Positions 46,426 through 58,797 of a DNA stretch of 64,000 nt are shown here, one piece after another (the first letter of the stretch is position 1; each line of letters opens with the position of its first letter). The stretch spans positions 2,356,001 to 2,420,000 of the forward strand of contig ML660204.1 of the NCBI GenBank assembly GCA_007570785.1. Direction: 5' to 3'. Position numbers and translations under genes: made by a program. This DNA is from Antilocapra americana. Taxonomy: Eukaryota; Chordata; Mammalia; Artiodactyla; Antilocapridae. The notes below the pieces were generated by a model that did no database searches, was not told where the DNA came from, and saw only the letters and a list, made by a program, of their open reading frames with translations.

Positions 46426-47062
46426 TTATAAGATTTGTTTTTTGACTCAGGATATGACTCATTTTAAAATGACAGATTTTTAGGAATGCCATAGAATCCT
46501 GCTCACTCCCTGCTACCTCCGTCTTAACACTTCAGCAGTAGCTCACATTGCTTTTCTCTCACAGAGAAAAAGAGGCCTAGAGCAGCCTTCCAAGGGCCCC
46601 TGAGTAAGTGACAGAATTGGACATTAAGCCCCAGAGCCCTGCCTACTTGGACCAGGAACCTGGTTATCCTTCCCATGGATCCTTTGCCTTCCGTGACTCT
46701 TCCCATGACATGTGATGAACACACAATGAGGCTGAGGGCTGGGTGGAGTAGGGTGAGCCCAGAGGAGTCAAGGCCCTGTGCCCCTACACCCTTACCTCTT
46801 TCTAATGGGGTGGTAAACGAGAAGGGGCAACTCAGATGCCTAAGAAGCTTAGGCCCAAATCTCGGAGACAACGCCGGGCTATTGCCCCCTTTAGCCAGGT
46901 CCGCCGGGCGGCCTGTTCCCACCCTTGCAAACAGTCCAAACGCTATCAGGGCCACCGCCACCATTGCCACCGCCGCCGCTGCTGCCACCACCACCACCAA
47001 AATACTGTGCGCAGAGTTACCAACCAGCTGAAAGCAGCTGACGCCTCGTCTCCTTTCTTTAG
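46426..47062. other. Intron 3, 3' part: GC-rich block before exon 4
   Basis: 46840-47010 is GC- and CpG-richer than the rest of the intron and contains an imperfect CCACCR repeat at 46950-47000. All three plus-strand frames are largely open here because of composition. One frame (46836) runs in phase into exon 4. Confidence 0.5.
46950..47001. repeat. Imperfect CCACCG/CCA trinucleotide repeat
   Basis: Runs of gccaccgccaccattgcca and ctgccaccaccaccaccaa about 65 bp upstream of exon 4. Confidence 0.9.
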
Positions 47063-47245
47063 GGTCTACAAGAACAGCGAGGAGCTTCGGTCTCGGATTG
47101 TGTCTGGAATTATTACACCTATTCATGAGCAGTGGGAAAAAGCTAATCAAAGTCCCCACCGGGAGTTTCCCCCTGCCACTGCCAGAGAGGTGGACCCACT
47201 CCGGATTCACCCACAACACCCACATACCAGCCGACAGCATACCTG
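47063..47245 (+). CDS. PSMF1: PSMF1 exon 4
   Basis: A 183-bp exon completing Arg122 and adding residues 123-182 plus the first two bases of a Trp codon. The acceptor is tcctttctttag and the donor is acctg followed by gtgagt, phase 2. It encodes YKNSEELRSRIVSGIITPIH, closing the FP domain, then EFPPATAREVDPLRI and HPHTSRQ, which begin the proline-rich region that contacts the proteasome. No later exon is visible before the right edge, so about a third of the protein, including the C-terminal tail, lies outside the window. Both surrounding strands are unusually open; see the findings on 46836 and 46524. Confidence 0.97.
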
Positions 47246-48590
47246 GTGAGTACACAGCCCACAGTGGGCAGCCCCACTTCTCTAGAAGGACTCTATCCAC
47301 AACCATCCTGCTGCTTGACCCCTCTCTGGACCCCGCATCCTTCAGCAGAATTGTCAAGAGTCTTGGTATTTGGAGGTAGGGAGTGGGGATGTGCGTGGAG
47401 CAGCGAGGTACTGCTGCTAGTCACCCAGCATCTTCAGGCTGCCTGCGTCTTTAGAGGCTGCACAGAGCCTCTGGCTCGCCCAGGGGCCAGGGCCTCTGAC
47501 GCCTTTGTGTAGTGCTCCAGAGTTGCTGCCCCGCTGGTTCAGTTATCCATTCCAGAGCTGTTTGTGCAGGACTCTGAATCAGGATTTTGCGGAAAATGCA
47601 AAGACACAGACGTACTGGAGGTTCCTGGAGGGCATGTCATCTCAGTGTTTCCTTTCTTTGCATTTCACTTCATCATAGCCCCCGATCTCTTTGACAACGT
47701 GAATGAAAACTTTTCCAAAACAGCATGAGGTCTGAGCAAGTCACATCTAAGATCTTTTCAGATTGGTATGGCAGTATTTAGGACTGGAGACTTCTGTTTT
47801 TAGAGAAGACAGGGAGTCTCTAGCTGAGATGGCATTTCCCAATTTGGAGTCCACAGTGCGGTAGTAATGGTGGGCTTGGCAGGGTTGTGAGGGAGAGCTC
47901 ACTGTGCAGCTCGGTACACATAATAGGCACTCGGTACGTGTTAACTGCCATTTTTAGATTTTACTCTGTGTTGCAGATGTATAACTGATTAATTAAATAA
48001 ATGAGAAATTTATTAGTATAATAAGTAATAATTTGTAAGTCTCTGACAATTTTTGGAAATACTGGTTTCTATGGGGAAAGTGGAGATTGATAAAAAGTGG
48101 TTGAAAGGTTGAGAACAGCTTGTCTGATCTAAACCCCTTATTTAAGATGACTTGCCTAAGGTCACCAGCCAGTAATAAAGAGATAGAGCCAGAGCTGGGG
48201 GTTCAGGTGTCCTCACTCTAGCCCAGTGCTCTGCTGTGATGTAACCCACAATATGTTGACAAGGTTTAAGGTTAAGCCCTAAACAGCAGTCAAATTGGGG
48301 AAGACTTTTAGACCCTATTAAGTGGATAGTAATTCTCAGCTCTCTCAGATTTATTTCCCATATCAAAATAAATATTCTCTGAAGTCTCCTTTACTCTCTG
48401 AAAATGGAGTTCATAGATAATCTAACTTACCAAATGCACAATTTAAAAAGGGGTAGTATAAACTCCTGACTATAAGTGAGAAATAAATAGTAAATTATGG
48501 TAAGATAATGTTTGTTTCATTGTGTAGATGCCTGAGCATAATTACACTAGAAAAGATAAATATATGCGCTTCTATGTGTGGTTATCTTGA
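47246..48590. other. PSMF1 intron 4, first part
   Basis: Mostly unique. 47895-47955 and 48140-48245 carry weak MIR words (cacataataggcactcggta; cttgcctaaggtcaccagcc). No next PSMF1 exon (expected to start by completing a Trp codon) is seen. Confidence 0.5.
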
Positions 48591-50190
48591 ATTTGACAGC
48601 ATTTACAAATCATATATCTGACTAAGAGACTTGTATTAGAGATACAGAGATACGTAGAGAACTTTTACATCTCAGTAATAAAAAGACAATCCAGTTTCAA
48701 AAAGTTAAAGGATTTGAATAGACATTTCCCCAAGGAAGGTATACAAGTGGCTCCTAAACATGTGAAAAAAACCAGAAATCCAAACTACAGTGGTAAACTA
48801 CTTGTTTGTGCACATCTTCTTGTACAACTTTTGTACAAGAATGTTCATAGCAGCATTACTCATAATAGCCTAAAAGTGTAAACAAGCTAAATGCCCATCA
48901 ACTGATGAATGGATAAATGTGATATATGCATACAATGAAATATTTCAGGAATAAAAAATGAAGAACTAATACACATCACAACATGTATGAATCTTGAAAA
49001 CATTGTGCTAAGTGCAAAAAGCCGTTTATGTGAAATGTCCAGAATAGGCAGATCCACAGAAACAGAAAGTAGATTATTTGGTTTCCAGGAAGTGAGATGG
49101 AAGGATTAAAGAGCATGAATGGGGAATGACTGCTGATGAGTACAGGGTGTTTTTTTAGGGTACAGAAAATATTAAAAAATTAGAATAATTGCACATTCTG
49201 TAAATGTCTAAAAACCACTATGTTAACTGGCTGAATTTTGTGGTACATGAAATACCTCAGTAAAGCTGCAAAAAATTTTTAAAAGGTCCTAGCTTTGGCT
49301 GATTTGGAAACATGAATATATAACAATTGAAGTAAGGCTCCTAGGATCAGACTATAAGAGAACTGATAGTGATCGCCCATGATTGAGATTTTGTATTTTC
49401 CCTTCAACTGGAGAGTGGTTTGGTAATAACCTAAACAATATTTTATGAGACCCACATTATACTAGCAAAAGGAATTTACTTAAAATTAGTTACTGAAGTC
49501 TTTCCCCATAAGAAACAAGGCAGGGATATCCACTGTCACGAGTCTTATTCAGCATAGTACTGAAAGTTTTGCTACCCCATTAAGATGACAAAAAGAAAAG
49601 GCATATCAATAAAAAAGGAAGAAATAAAAGTTTACATTCATAGATGACTTAATGGTCCACATGGAAAATCTCAAGGAATCTACCAAAAAAAAAAAAATTA
49701 TGAGCCTAGTAAGGTTGTAGGATACCCGCTCAACATTCAGAAGTCAACTATGTTTCACTGTATTCGCAGTAAACACATGGAAGTAGACATTTAAGATACA
49801 ATATAATAGCTTTTAGCTCAGCTATCCAGTATTCAGGCAAGAATACTGGAGTGGGTTGCCATTTCCTACTCCAGACGATCTTCTCGACCCAGGGATTGAA
49901 CCCACATTTCTTGTGTCTCCTGCATTGGCAGGTGGATTCTTTCCCACTGCACCAAAGATGTCACATACTCCACAAATTGATACAGTAGTTTAATGCAATC
50001 CCTATCAAAATCCCAACGAAAACTTCTGAAGATAGGGGAAGATTATTCCATAATTTATATGGAAAGGCAAAGGAGTTTGGAGTAGCTAAAAATAATTTTG
50101 AAAACAAAGAAGGAGAAATCACTATACCCAGTATTCAGGCTTATTATATAGCACATTAGATGGACAGACTCATAGGTCAGTAGAACAGCG
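48590..50190 (+). repeat. Old L1 ORF2 fragments, sense, in intron 4
   Basis: 48600-49290 is an ORF2 end (ttcatagcagcattactcat, cccatcaactgatgaatgga). 49430-50190 restarts in the RT region (gcagggatatccactgtcac). A SINE interrupts at 49823. Confidence 0.75.
49823..49955 (-). mobile_element. Truncated Bov-tA SINE, antisense
   Basis: caagaatactggagtgggtt, acccagggattgaaccc, ggcaggtggattctttccc. It lies inside the L1. Confidence 0.9.
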
Positions 50191-50191
50191 T

Positions 50192-50674
50192 TGTTGTTGT
50201 TCAGTCACTGACTGTGTCTGACTCTTTGTGACCCCATGGACTGCACTATGCCAGGTTTCTCTGTTCTCCACTGTCTCCTGGGGTTTGCTCAAATTCATGT
50301 CCATTGAATCGGTGATGCTGCCTAACCATCGCATCCTCTGCCATCACCTCCTTTTTTTGTCTTCAGTCTTTCCCAGTATCAAGGTCTTTTCCAGTGAATT
50401 GGCTCTTCATATCAGGTGGTCAAAGTAGTGGAGCTTCAGCAACAGTCCTTCCAATGAATAATCAGGGTTGATTTCCTTTAGGATTGACTGTTTTCTTGTC
50501 CTTGCAATCAGCGGACCCTCAAGAGTCTTCTCCATCACTACAACTTGAAAATATCTGTTCTTTGGTGCTCAGCCTTCTTTATGGTCCAGCTCTCAGATCC
50601 ATACATGACTACAGGAAAAACCATAGCTTTGACTGTAAAGACCTTTGTCAGCAGTGATGTCTCTGCTTTTTAAG
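50192..50674 (-). mobile_element. BovB fragment, antisense
   Basis: ttgttgttgttcagtcactg, then ccatggactgcactatgcca and accctcaagagtcttctcca. Truncated near gatgtctctgctttttaag. Confidence 0.93.
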
Positions 50675-50887
50675 TCTGTGGGCTGGAAAGGCATTTGGAA
50701 ATATGTAGGCATTGTTCTAGGCCCAGATGATGGGGATGGAGGCTGGGAATAGTGCCAGCCAAGTATAGGCCTGCTGCAGACAGAGCCAGCACTGCCCTAT
50801 CCTGCCCTTCATGTTCTTTTTGGTTGGCTAAAACTCCAGGCCCACCCTAGCCCTGGCATTCACCTCATCCTTGAGAATACTACCATG
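50675..50887. other. Unique spacer between two BovB copies
   Basis: About 0.2 kb of unassigned GC-moderate sequence. Confidence 0.4.
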
Positions 50888-51396
50888 CAGTTCAGTTCAG
50901 TCACTCAGTCGTGTCTGACTCTTTGCGACCCCATGGACTGAAGCATGCCAGATTTTCCTGTCCATCACCAACTTCCAGAGTGTACCCAAACTCATCTCCA
51001 TTGAGTTGTTGATGCCATCCAACCATCTCATGCTCTGTCATCCCCTTCCCCTCCTGCCTTCAGTCTTTCCCGGCATCAGGGTCTTTTCGAATGAGTCAGA
51101 TCTTTGCATCAGGTAGCCAAAGTTTGGGAATTTCAGCTTCAGCATCAGTACTTCCAATGAACATTCAGGACTGATTTCCTTTAGGCTGGACTGATTGGAT
51201 CTCCTTGCTGTCCAAAGGACTCTCAAGAGTCTTCTCCAATACCACAGTTCAAAAGCATCAATTTTTCGGTGCTAAGCTTTCTTTATAGTCCAACTCTCAC
51301 ATCCATACATGACTACTGGAAAAACCATAGCTTTGACTAGATGGACATTTGTTGGCAAAGTAATGTTTCTGCTTTTTAATAAATTGTCTAGGTTGG

Positions 51397-52080
51397 TCAT
51401 AACTTTTCCTCCAGAAGCAAGCATCTTTTAATTTCATGGCTGAGGTCACCATCTGCAGTGATTTTGGAGCCCAAAAAGCTAAAATCTGTCACTGTTTTCA
51501 TTGTTTCCCCATTTATTTGCCATAAAGTGATGAGACCAGTTGCCATGATCTTAGTTTTCTGAATGTTGAGTTTTAAGTCAACTTTTTTACTCTCTTCTTT
51601 CACTTTCATCAAGAGGCTCTTTAATTCTTCTTCACTTTCTGCCATAAGGGTGGTGTCATCTGCATATCTGGGGTTACTGATATTTCTCCCAGAAATCTTG
51701 ATTCCAGCTTGTGCTTCATCCAGTCCAGCATTTCTCATGATGTACTCTGCATATAAGTTAAATAAGCAGGGTGACAGTATACAACCTTGACGTCCTCCTT
51801 TCCCAGTTTCGAACCAGTCTGTTGTTCCATGTCCAGTTCTAACTGTTGCTTCTTGACCTACATACAGATTTCTCAGGAGGCAGGTCAGGTGAGTCTGGTA
51901 TTCCCATCTCTTGAAGAATGTTCCACAGTTTGTTGTGATCCACACAGTCAAAGGCTTTGGCATGGTCAATAAAGCAGAAATAGATGTTTTTCTGGAACTC
52001 TCTTGCTTTTTTGATGATTCAGCAGATATTGGCGATTTGATCTCTGGTTCCTCTGCCTTTTCTAAAACCAGCTTGAGCAT
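51397..52080 (-). pseudogene. BovB reverse transcriptase fragment
   Basis: A 227-codon open frame with RNLYVGQEATVRTGHGTTDW, RQGCILSPCLFNLYAEYIM, the catalytic RYADDTTLMAE, then KKVDLKLNIQKTKIM. The RT A-motif region is frameshifted (ISALLTMPKPLTV in place of FIDYAKAFD), so the enzyme is broken although the YADD box is kept. Confidence 0.94.
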
Positions 52081-52124
52081 TTGGAAGTTCCCACTTCATG
52101 TACTGTTAAAGCCTGGCTTGGAGA

Positions 52125-52322
52125 ATGTGGCTTAGAGGGTAAAGCATCTGCTTGCAATGAGGGAGACCTAGGTTTGATCTGTGGGTCAGGAAGATCCCCT
52201 GGAGAAGGAAATGGCAACCCACTCCAGTATTCTTGCCTGGAAAATCCCATGGACAGGAGCCTGGTAGGCTACAGTCCATGGAGTCACAAAGAGTTGGACA
52301 CAACTGAGTGACTTCACTTTCC
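52125..52322 (+). mobile_element. Bov-tA SINE, sense, nested in BovB
   Basis: gcttagagggtaaagcatct, gaagatcccctggagaagg, ttggacacaactgagtgact. It lies at the BovB word gcctggcttggagaat. Confidence 0.93.
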
Positions 52323-52334
52323 TTTGCTAGTGTG

Positions 52335-52709
52335 TTAGATAAGTGCAATTGTGCGGTAGTTTGAACATTCTTTGGCATTCCCTTTCTTTGGGATTAGAAT
52401 GAAAACTGACCTTTTCCAGTCCTGTGGCCACTGCTGAGTTTCCCAAATTTGCTGGCATATTGAGTACAGCACTTTCACAGTGTCATCTTTCAGGATTTGA
52501 AATAGCTCAACTGGAATTCCATCATCTCCACTAGCTTTGTTCTTAGTGATGTTTCCTAAGGCCCACTTGATTTCACATTCCAGAATGTCTGGCTCTAGGT
52601 GAGTGATCATACCATCATGATTATCTGGGTTGTAAAGATCTCTTTTGTATAGTGCTTCTGTGTATTCTTGCCACCTCTTCTTAATGTCTTCTGCTTCTGT
52701 TAGGTCCAT
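52335..52709 (-). pseudogene. BovB ORF fragment upstream of the SINE
   Basis: A 124-codon frame: MDLTEAEDIKKRWQEYTEAL, KASGDDGIPVELFQILKDD, then KRSVFILIPKKGNAKECSN. It is the BovB linker/RT N-terminus, separated from its RT core by the nested SINE. Confidence 0.92.
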
Positions 52710-52712
52710 ACC

Positions 52713-53489
52713 ATGTGGTTATTCTCTAATTCCAAAATTATTGGCGGTTTTCAAGTGCATATCTCCTTCACCCTCCTTTTTCACCCCACTGTATCTCTAT
52801 CACCTGGACCTATATCATGGACATTTTTGATGAGTTCTCTATCCAGCAAATGTTTCCCTCTGGATTCAGGGATCTCTGGGCCTGGGCCCGTCCTTTTGAG
52901 GCATGTGCTGTCACTCTGGTATGAGAGACAGGTGAGTAAATAAGAGAATATAACTGCCAGGTTATCAGGGATTAGCACAGAGATCTTCCATCGGTGGCCT
53001 GGGAAAGGCTTCTTGGGGGTTGCTGCCTGAGCTGTGTGTTCATGGAGAAGAGAAGTGTTCCTCAGGCTCCTTTTCTTTTTTCCTTTTCATGTGTCTGGAT
53101 TATTTCCTCAGATTCCTTTCTGGGGAGGTTGTTCCAGGCTGTGAGACCAGCAGTCCAGTGGCATCAAGGTCTGAAAGCATGAGGTTGTCTCTGAATTTTG
53201 GTTTGAGAAAGAGTTCATGTCAGAATCCTGGGATATAACAGCTCTGAAGGATAAGACTAGGTTTTGCAAGGACCCTGGTGCCAAGTGTACCTGATATTCC
53301 TGAATCTCCCCAAAGGACAGTTGGAAATCATTGAAGAATACTGATAGAGGGCGATGGTGTTTTTGCTAAGGATCCTGGTGGATTGGAAGGGGTGAGGCAG
53401 AGGGCCAAAGCTTATCACTCCTGTGTACCACTTTTAGCATGCGGGACTTCTTTCCCTTCTTTGTGCCACCTCACCCACCTCCCATGTCA
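52713..53489. other. Intron 4 unique sequence
   Basis: 52990-53190 has a weak L2-like feel (cctgggaaaggcttcttggg, ttctggggaggttgttccag). No exon. Confidence 0.4.
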
Positions 53490-53700
53490 AAGAGAGAGTA
53501 TCATATGGCAGTTAGGATTACAGGCTTTGCAGATTGATCAGCTGGGTTCTAACCCTGGCCTTGTAGCTTTGCTTGTCTCAGTGAGCACAGTTAGCCTTGG
53601 TTTTCTCATGGGCAACTTGGGAATTATTGTACCTGTCTCAGGAATGTGATGATAGATATCATATTGAGCTCATTGCTCAGAATATAGTAGATGTTCAAGG
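53490..53700 (+). repeat. MIR, sense
   Basis: gctgggttctaaccctggcc, tggttttctcatgggcaa, then gtagatgttcaaggaatac. Confidence 0.7.
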
Positions 53701-55459
53701 AATACTCCATAGATCTTATTCAGGTAGCAGGCAGAGCTGAGAACAACACTGAAGGTGTAATGACTAGATGATCCCCTGGAAGAGAGACTCTTCTTTTTTT
53801 TTTTAAATACATAGCCTATTCCTCTGAGAAAAGTATTTGATGCTGTGGAGCCACTTAGATGTGAGGGTATTGACCCAGAGGGTGTGCTGGGCAACTGCAT
53901 TTAAGCCCAGGACCTCTATGGACATTGTTTCTATCATGAGGACATGTTCCTCACAATGGCTACCACTTAACCTGGGGTAGGAAAAACTGCTATTTCTTGG
54001 CTGTCCTCCGTCTTGACCGCTGTCCCCAGTATTTTCATTTATGGTTGCTCATCTTCCAGACAGTCCTTCATGGAGATCAGCAGTATCCCTGCTTTTACCG
54101 AGAGGGAGACAATGGATAAGGGGAGGTAGCATAACTTCTCAGAATTATCTAACTGAGATGGTGAGGACTGGGCTTTGCCCCTACTTGGAACTCAGAGCTT
54201 TTGCTTTCCCATTGCACGCTTCAGTTTTAGTTCATGTAATAGGTTTGTGTACAAGTTCAGTGTAATGAGTGCACACTGATTATGGAGAAAAATGAATCCC
54301 CTCCCTCTCCTGCCAGTGAGACCCTTCTCAAGCAAGCTAATCTTCCAGGACTAGGACACTGAACTGGAAGAGGAGGCTTTTTGTCAGCCACTGGCAAACT
54401 GATCGGTGTTGCCCCTGTTGTCCCCTTTTCCCTCCACACCCACCCATTGCGAGCCATCTTCCACTGTCAGCACAGATGGCTATAAAGACGGCTTCTTTCT
54501 GAGAACCCCATCACTGCCATGTTGTTGGGCAACTAGGCACTCACCCCATCACTTTTTTGTTTTTTTCCACCAATGCCAGATTTAAGAGTAGGGCCTGAGG
54601 GCAGGAAGAAGGGAAAGATTGGGTCAGCAGAGGGCCCATTGGACTGCTGCAAGATGTTAATTAACCCTATCATTGAACAGCCTTGAGTTATGTTCTGGCA
54701 GGAAACGGCCTCTGCCCCTTTGTATAGCATACAGTTCTATGTCTCACCCTGAACTTCCATACCATGTTGCCTGTCCCACACCTGGAAACCTCCAAATGCA
54801 AGTGGAAGTTGATATGTCTTGCTTCAGTAAGTGTGTGGTGACATGTGTGTCCAGAGCTTGTCAGAGGATACTGGTTTGTTGGTGTGATGCTGGCGTAGAA
54901 AGAGAGGACATTCCATTACAGTGGAGAATTGAGGATGCAAAGTAGGTCTGTTCTGCTGAGATCTCTCGAGAAGAATTACTGAAAACAGCCCATCTGTGAG
55001 GGAAATGTTTTTTAATCTAAGCCTAACTTTTTTTTGTTGTCATTATGATTCTAACCCATTTCCCTTTGCTCCATCTGTCCTCAGTCAGGAAACTGTGTGC
55101 CCCAAATCTTGTTCTCTGTTTTGAAAAATCAATTTTTCCTATGTTTAACCAGCTTTGCTAAAACTAAATCCTTGCATATAAAGCTCTTATGTCATTCAAA
55201 ATTCATTTTTTAATCCCAGTCAGTCTGTATCTTTACATATTTTTTAAATATTCCCAATATTTGTGTTCTACATTTTTTTAATTTTATGTTTTATTTACTA
55301 AAGTGATAAATGTAATTTTTTTAGTATCTGATATTTTATTCTACTGATACATGCTATAATTTGCCTAGTCTCCATTGGGTGTCTCAAGAATGTCCAATTT
55401 TTCAAATAGTATACCATGAACATCTGTATAATAAAATTTTTATTTCCTGAAGTTACATT
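53701..55459. other. Intron 4 unique sequence with MIR and LINE traces
   Basis: 54040-54200 has antisense MIR traces. 55230-55450 reads like an antisense L1 end (accatgaacatctgtataat). ORFs up to 90 codons have no signature. Confidence 0.4.
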
Positions 55460-55966
55460 TTCTATGCTGGCAGATCTAGAACTTTTTTGTCTCAGGAACT
55501 CCCTTGCATGCCCCCAAATTACTTAGGAACCCAAAAGATCTGTTTGTTTGAGTTATAGCTGTCAGTATTTAATATATTATAAATTATAGCCAAAATATTT
55601 TAATTATAAATTAAAATTTAATACATTTATTCATTAAAAAATAATAAACCTCTTGTGTGTTAACTTAAATAACAAATTTTATGAAAATAAATATTTTCCA
55701 AATCAAAAACTTAAGTGAGAAGAGTGACATTGTTTTCATTGTTGCAGATCTTCTTAATATCTGGCATAGAAGTCAGCTAGATTCTCATTTCCACTTCTGC
55801 ATTTAGCCTGTAGCTGATACTGTTTATGTTTAAGCCTTAACATAGATAAGTTGTTGGAAAAGAGGGGAGTAGATTAGTAATTTTCAAATAATTATACGTT
55901 TTCTATTTTGTATTACACCAAAACTTGATAAGTGATAGTTTCTTTAAGGTGTTAACCTAAAACTAT
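55460..55966 (+). repeat. Probable hAT-type DNA transposon remnant, left part
   Basis: Begins with a gatctagaacttttttgtct word and has an AT-rich interior. I link it tentatively with 58500-59830, which ends in cccatggaccacattttgaa, a typical end of an old hAT-like family (possibly Arthur-like). Confidence 0.35.
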
Positions 55967-56179
55967 AAGTGAAAGTGTTAATGGATCAGTTGTGTCCAAC
56001 TTTTTGTGACCCCATGAACTGTAGCCTGCCAGGCTTTGCTTGTCCATGGAATTCTCCAGGCAAGAATACTGGAGTGGGTGGCCATTCCCTTCTTCAGGGG
56101 ATCTTCCTGACCCAGGGATCAAACCCAGGTCTCCTGCTTTGAAGGCGAATTCTTTACCGCTGAGCTTCCTGGGAGACCC
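55967..56179 (-). mobile_element. Bov-tA SINE, antisense
   Basis: aagtgttaatggatcagttg, actggagtgggtggcc, ggtctcctgctttgaagg, gcttcctgggagacc. Confidence 0.93.
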
Positions 56180-56207
56180 ATTTATAGAGAATAAGGGGAA
56201 GTTGGTA

Positions 56208-58230
56208 GTTCAGTTCAGTTACTCACTTGGGTCTGACTCTTTGCGACCCCGTGGACTGCAGCACACCAGGCCTCCCTGTCCTTCACCAACTCCCGGAGTT
56301 TACCCAAACTCATGGCCATTGAGTCGGTGATGCCATCCAGCCATCTCATGCTCTGTCGTACCCTTCTCCTCCCACCTTCAATCTTTCCCAGCATCAGGGT
56401 CTTTTTGAATGAGTTAGTTCTTCACATCAGGTGGCCAAAGTATTGGAGTTTCAGCTTCAACATCAGTCCTTCCAATGAATACCCAGGACTGATCTTCTTT
56501 AGGATGGACTGGTTGGATCTCCTTGCAGTCCAAGGGACTCTCAAGAGTCTTCTCCAACACCACAGTTCAAAAGAATCAATTCTTTGCACAGCTTTCCTTA
56601 TAGTCCAACTCTCACATCCATATATGACTACTGGAAGAACCATAGGCTTGTCTAGACAGACCTTTGTTGGCAAAGTGATGTCTCTGCTTTTTAATATGCC
56701 GTCTAGGTTGGTCATAGCTTTTCTTCCAAGGAACAAGCATCTTTTAATTTCGTGTCTGCAGTCACCATCTACAGTGATTTTGGAGGCCTAAAAAATGGAG
56801 TTTGCCACTGTTTCCACTGTTTCCCCATCTACTTACCATGGAGTGATGAGACTGCATATTATGAGCTTAGTTTTCTGAATGTTGAGTTTTAAGCCAACTT
56901 TTTCACTCTCCTCTTTCACTTTCATCAAGAGGCTCTTTAGTTATTTCTGCCATAAGGGTGGTGTCATCTGCATATCTGAGGTTATTGATATTTCTCCCGG
57001 CAGTCTTGATTCCACCTTAGGCTTCCTCCAGCCCAGCGTTTCTCATGATGTACTCTGCATATAAGTTAAATAAGCAAGGTGACAATATACAGCCTTGAGG
57101 TACTCCTTTTCCTATTTGGAACCAGTCTGTTGTTCCATGTCCAGTTCTAACTGTTCTTCTTAACCTACATACAGATTTCTCAAGAGGCAGGTCAGGTGAG
57201 TCTGATATTCCCATCTCTTAAAGAATTTTCCACAGTTGCTGTAATCCACACAGTCAAAGGCTTTGGCATAGTCAATAATGTAGAAATAGATGTTTTTCTA
57301 GAACTCCCTTGCTGTTTTGATGATCCAGCAGATGTTGGCAATTTGATCTCTGGTTCCTCTGCCTTTTCTAAAACCAGCTTGAACATATGGAAATTCACAG
57401 TTCACATATTGTTGAAGCCTGGCTTTAGAAAATTTTGAGCATTACTTTACTAGTGTGTGCGATGAGTGCAATTGTGTGGTGGTTTGAGCATTCTTTGGCA
57501 TTGCCTTTCTTTGGGATTGGAATGAAAACTGACCTTTTCCAGTCCTGTGGTCACTGCTGAGTTTTCCAAATTTGCTGGCATATTGAGTGCAGCACTTTCA
57601 CAGCATCATCTTTTAGGTTTTTGAAGTAGGTCCACTGGAATTCCATCACCTCCACTAGCTTTGTTCATAGCAATGCTTCCTAAGGCCCTCTTGACTTCAC
57701 ATTCCAGGATGTCTCGCTCTAGGTGAGTGATCACACCATTGTGATTATCTGGGTTGTGAAGTTCTTTTTTGTACAGTTCTTCTGTGTATTCTTGCTACAT
57801 CTTAATATCTTCTGCTTCCCTTAGGTCCATGCCATTTCTGTCCTTTATTGTGCTCATCTTTGCATGAAATGTTCCCTTGGTGTCTCTGATTTTCTTGAAG
57901 AGATCTCTCATCTTTCCCATTCTTTTCTTTTCCTCTCTTCCTTTGCACTGATCACTGAGGAAGGCTTTGTTATCTCTCCTTGCTGTTTTTTGGAACTCTG
58001 CATTTAGAAGGGTATATCTTTCCTTTTCTCCTTTGCTTTTGGCTTCTCTTCTTTTCATAGCTATTTGTAAGGCCTCCTCAGACAGCCATTTTTCTTTTTT
58101 GCATTTCTTTTTCTTGGAGATGGTCTTGGTCCCTGTCTCCTGTACAATGTCACGAACCTCTGTCCATAGTTCATCAGGCACTCTTGTCTATCAGATCTAG
58201 TCCCTTAAATCTATTTGTCACTTCCACAGA
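56208..58230 (-). mobile_element. BovB LINE, antisense, 2.0 kb
   Basis: From the antisense tail (agttcagttcagttactcac) through RT (YADD codons near 56965, CILSPCLFNLYAEYIM near 57060) to the post-endonuclease linker (VELTNRFKG-type end at about 58200). Several frameshifts. Confidence 0.95.
57795..58181 (-). pseudogene. BovB ORF linker fragment
   Basis: A 128-codon frame with MPDELWTEVRDIVQETG, KWLSEEALQIAMKRREAKSK and FLSDQCKGREEKKRMGKMRD. This is the basic region between endonuclease and RT. It ends at a stop just after DLREAEDIK. Confidence 0.92.
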
Positions 58231-58797
58231 GCTGTTATAAATCAGAAGTCTGTTGGAAGAAACTGGGAGTTTACGATATAATGGCTTTTCATTGGCTGAG
58301 TTGTGGCACTCTCTCATTAGCTGAGCTATTAACAGCAAGGAGAAAATCTTTCTTCCTCCACTGGAAGTAGTAGATAGTGTTACTTCGTGCAGGAAATGGA
58401 AGATACTCTCTTCTTGCTGGGTCTGTGTTGATGTCCAGTGATACCTGCTTGAAAGCTCTCCCTTCTGGCCTCCTCATTCTATTTTAGTTAGGTTTCTCTT
58501 CATTAATTTCCACAAAGGGTTAGTTCCAGTATAAAATTTGAAATCATATCTGAACTTTTTGTACGTTATTACGTTAAAATCCACTGGTCTATCATGCCCT
58601 TTTAATGGATCTTTTACCCAATGCATGCTGTTGGAAGATCATGTATTGGTTGTTGGGAAAATAGTGGTTCACTGGTATGTGCCAGTCCACTAAACATTGA
58701 CACATTTTATTACACAATATCTAAAAGATCATATTCATCAATATTACTAATCTCATCAGCATCTGTATGGGGAACCCATCGAGTTAGTGATGAATGA
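58231..58797 (+). repeat. Probable hAT-type DNA transposon remnant, middle part
   Basis: 58500-58790 (cgttaaaatccactggtcta, tgttgggaaaatagtggttc, catattcatcaatattacta) reads like the interior of an old DNA transposon. 58231-58500 is unassigned. Confidence 0.35.

Larger units (their letters stand above)
50888..52712 (-). mobile_element. BovB LINE, antisense, split by a SINE
   Basis: Antisense tail gcagttcagttcagtcactc at the left; YADDT codons near 51655; RT and linker up to 52712 (ctgcttctgttaggtcc). A sense Bov-tA at 52125-52322 divides it, and the BovB resumes at ttgctagtgtgttagat. Confidence 0.95.
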
